Positions 63,067-64,000 of a stretch of DNA of 64,000 nucleotides are shown one piece after another. The notes under the pieces were generated by a model that was given only the letters and a program-made list of their open reading frames with translations, did not search any database and was not told the origin of the DNA. Made by a program: the position numbers and the translations under genes. The DNA comes from Mycolicibacterium monacense (lineage in GTDB: Bacteria; Actinomycetota; Actinomycetes; Mycobacteriales; Mycobacteriaceae), in the NCBI RefSeq assembly GCF_010731575.1, contig NZ_AP022617.1, forward strand, positions 4,836,001 to 4,900,000, given 5' to 3'. How positions within the stretch are numbered: the stretch's first letter is position 1; every line of letters starts with the position of its first letter.

Positions 63067-63111
63067 TGGAGCCTAGGAGATTCGAACTCCTGACATCTGC
63101 CTTGCAAAGGC
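63067..63111 (-). pseudogene. 3'-half remnant of tRNA-Ala(TGC), probable attachment site
   Basis: On the minus strand the last 45 nt of a tRNA-Ala remain: half of the anticodon stem with anticodon loop TTTGCAA (TGC), the 3' stem GGCAG, variable loop, T arm AGGAGTTCGAATCTCCT, acceptor AGGCTCC and A. The 5' half (acceptor strand, D arm) is absent: the preceding sequence GGTCCGATTC cannot pair. Truncated 3' ends of tRNA genes are classical integration scars. Confidence 0.85.
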
Positions 63112-63224
63112 GAATCGGACCGCTGCTCAGCCCTGTGCACTAGTTATGAGGTGCGCAGCTACATCACTCCAGATCACGGAAGATTCCTGTAACTGTGGGC
63201 AGATTGTGGGCACCGGGTGGGCAG

Positions 63225-63926
63225 TCAACGCCGATTGGAACTCGGTCGCCACTGCATGTCGGGCACAGGCCCCCGCCAGCCCTCTGGGACGGGCATATTG
63301 CGGTAATCGATCTTGTCTTCGACCCTGCCGAAAACCGTTCGGTCGAGGGGGTGGAAGGGCACCTCGGCTGCTTCCGGACGTTCCGGCCTTATCTCGATAC
63401 GCCCGACAGCAGTACCACCCGGGATCGCCTGCCAGATGGCGACCTCGACTTCGACCTGGGTCTCGTCGAGGACCTGCAAGATCGCGTAGCGGAAGTCCTT
63501 ATCGGCAGAGACCAAGACCACCGTGTCGACTTCGCCCCTAAGGGCATCGATCAGCATCGTGTTGGCCAGCCGGACGTCGACGCCCTTCTCTTCCGCAGTC
63601 CCGTCGCCTTTGTAATTGACGGTCTGCCGGTAAACCTTGCAGCCCCATTTCTCCCATTGAGCCGCGCGCTTGGCCTCCATCAGCGCGCCGCGCGGATCTC
63701 TGGCCGGATCGGGCGCGCCTCGAAACACCTTCGTCAGATGTAATTCGTGGGTGTCCCTCCGAGGTGGGGCTCCGGCTCCCGGCGACTGCAACGCAACGCG
63801 CTTCGCCAGATACAGCGGGTTGACATTGCCCCGGTAACCGGGTTCCCGAGTCAAGCCAAACGCATCTCGAGCACCTGCGTACACATTGCTGTAATCGATG
63901 TACACACCGACTCGCCGCTTGCTCAC
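63225..63926 (-). CDS. NYN-domain ribonuclease-like protein
   Basis: This 233-aa protein has the NYN (PIN-like) acidic motifs: VGVYIDYSNVYAG at the start, EEKGVDVRLANTMLIDALRG in the middle and VVLVSADKDFRYAIL with the late Asp pair. NYN proteins are metal-dependent RNases, often in prophage or defence contexts. It lies just outside the tRNA-Ala remnant and is therefore part of the integrated element. The C-terminal ~60 residues (IEIRPERPEAAEVPFHPLDRTVFG) are not NYN. Confidence 0.85.
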   Translation of the reverse strand: MSKRRVGVYIDYSNVYAGARDAFGLTREPGYRGNVNPLYLAKRVALQSPGAGAPPRRDTHELHLTKVFRGAPDPARDPRGALMEAKRAAQWEKWGCKVYRQTVNYKGDGTAEEKGVDVRLANTMLIDALRGEVDTVVLVSADKDFRYAILQVLDETQVEVEVAIWQAIPGGTAVGRIEIRPERPEAAEVPFHPLDRTVFGRVEDKIDYRNMPVPEGWRGPVPDMQWRPSSNRR

Positions 63927-63950
63927 CGATCCCCTGCCACGCTGGAGAAA

Positions 63951-63989
63951 AAAGATGGCCCGGCACCCCCGAAGGGGAAAGACCGGGCC
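63951..63989 (-). terminator. Rho-independent terminator upstream of the NYN gene
   Basis: On the minus strand a GC-rich stem (GGCCCGG/CCGGGCC arms at 63957-63963 and 63983-63989, with an inner CCCC/GGGG stem) is followed by ATCTTTTTT. It ends a minus-strand transcript that comes from beyond the window, and isolates the NYN gene. Confidence 0.85.
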
Positions 63990-64000
63990 GCAACTGATGT

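Noticed and set aside
63067..63150. Complete tRNA-Ala
   Set aside because: The acceptor 5' strand and D arm are missing; upstream bases do not pair with AGGCTCC or GGCAG.

Overview
The window is high-GC actinobacterial DNA, and its gene content points to a rapidly growing Mycobacteriaceae (Mycolicibacterium-like) chromosome near the replication origin. Evidence for this is the conserved block fhaA-fhaB-pstP-rodA-pbpA-pknA-pknB with trpG/pabA, a DUF881 gene, crgA, a PH-domain gene, ppiA and cwsA (49.6-63.0 kb), together with whiB6 and an EspI-type MinD ATPase at the other end (0-4.4 kb), which is the edge of an ESX-1 locus. No search was run; all names rest on recognised motifs and gene order.

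Layout. 0-4.4 kb: ESX-1 margin (EspI-like ATPase, MPT63-like secreted protein with a Pro/Ala repeat tail, a TM protein, an HTH protein, whiB6). 4.5-7.6 kb: small housekeeping or accessory genes (mini-DivIVA, EVE domain, GNAT, thioesterase, two F420-type oxidoreductases). 7.6-14.4 kb: a four-gene minus-strand cluster of FHA-HTH protein, double-GTPase-like P-loop protein, GAP1-like protein and Fn3-like protein, the most intriguing non-island system here. 14.6-15.8 kb: molybdate regulator plus an orphan modA. 15.8-22.5 kb: a TetR-controlled six-gene operon (epimerase, two-domain acyl-CoA dehydrogenase, thiolase-fold protein, DUF35, SnoaL-like, SDR) that looks like lipid or sterol-type acyl catabolism. 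22.5-28.7 kb: a collagen-like secreted protein, a MurJ-type pseudokinase without its MurJ part, a MetX-fold hydrolase, a coiled-coil membrane protein, and a TetR/aldo-keto reductase pair.

29.3-49.6 kb is interpreted as a genomic island beside tRNA-Leu(CAG). It is bounded by two copies of a ~76-bp double-hairpin element that share an identical 13-bp core overlapping the tRNA 3' end. It carries a DDE transposase / tyrosine-recombinase-like / ribbon-helix-helix set, several small or broken genes, a full IS3-family element (defined ends, CCT target duplication, frameshifted orfB), and a type I restriction-modification operon (hsdM-hsdS-hsdR). A cytosolic 5'-nucleotidase gene is embedded between hsdS and hsdR. 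Upstream are a HTH/degenerate-methylase gene, a divergent coiled-coil protein across a clear palindromic operator, a frameshifted lipoprotein and a PD-(D/E)xK nuclease. The IS has overwritten the stop codon of hsdR.

At 63.07 kb the 3' half of tRNA-Ala(TGC) lies without its 5' half, so everything to the right (NYN-domain gene, terminator) is probably the end of a second integrated element that continues out of the window.

How the parts fit: the 50-60 kb block makes the Ser/Thr phospho-signalling and cell-elongation machinery (PknA/B, PstP, FhaA/B, RodA, PbpA, CrgA, CwsA). The FHA-HTH gene at 7.7 kb and the pseudokinase at 23.2 kb could be readers or partners of that signalling. The island holds the defence functions.
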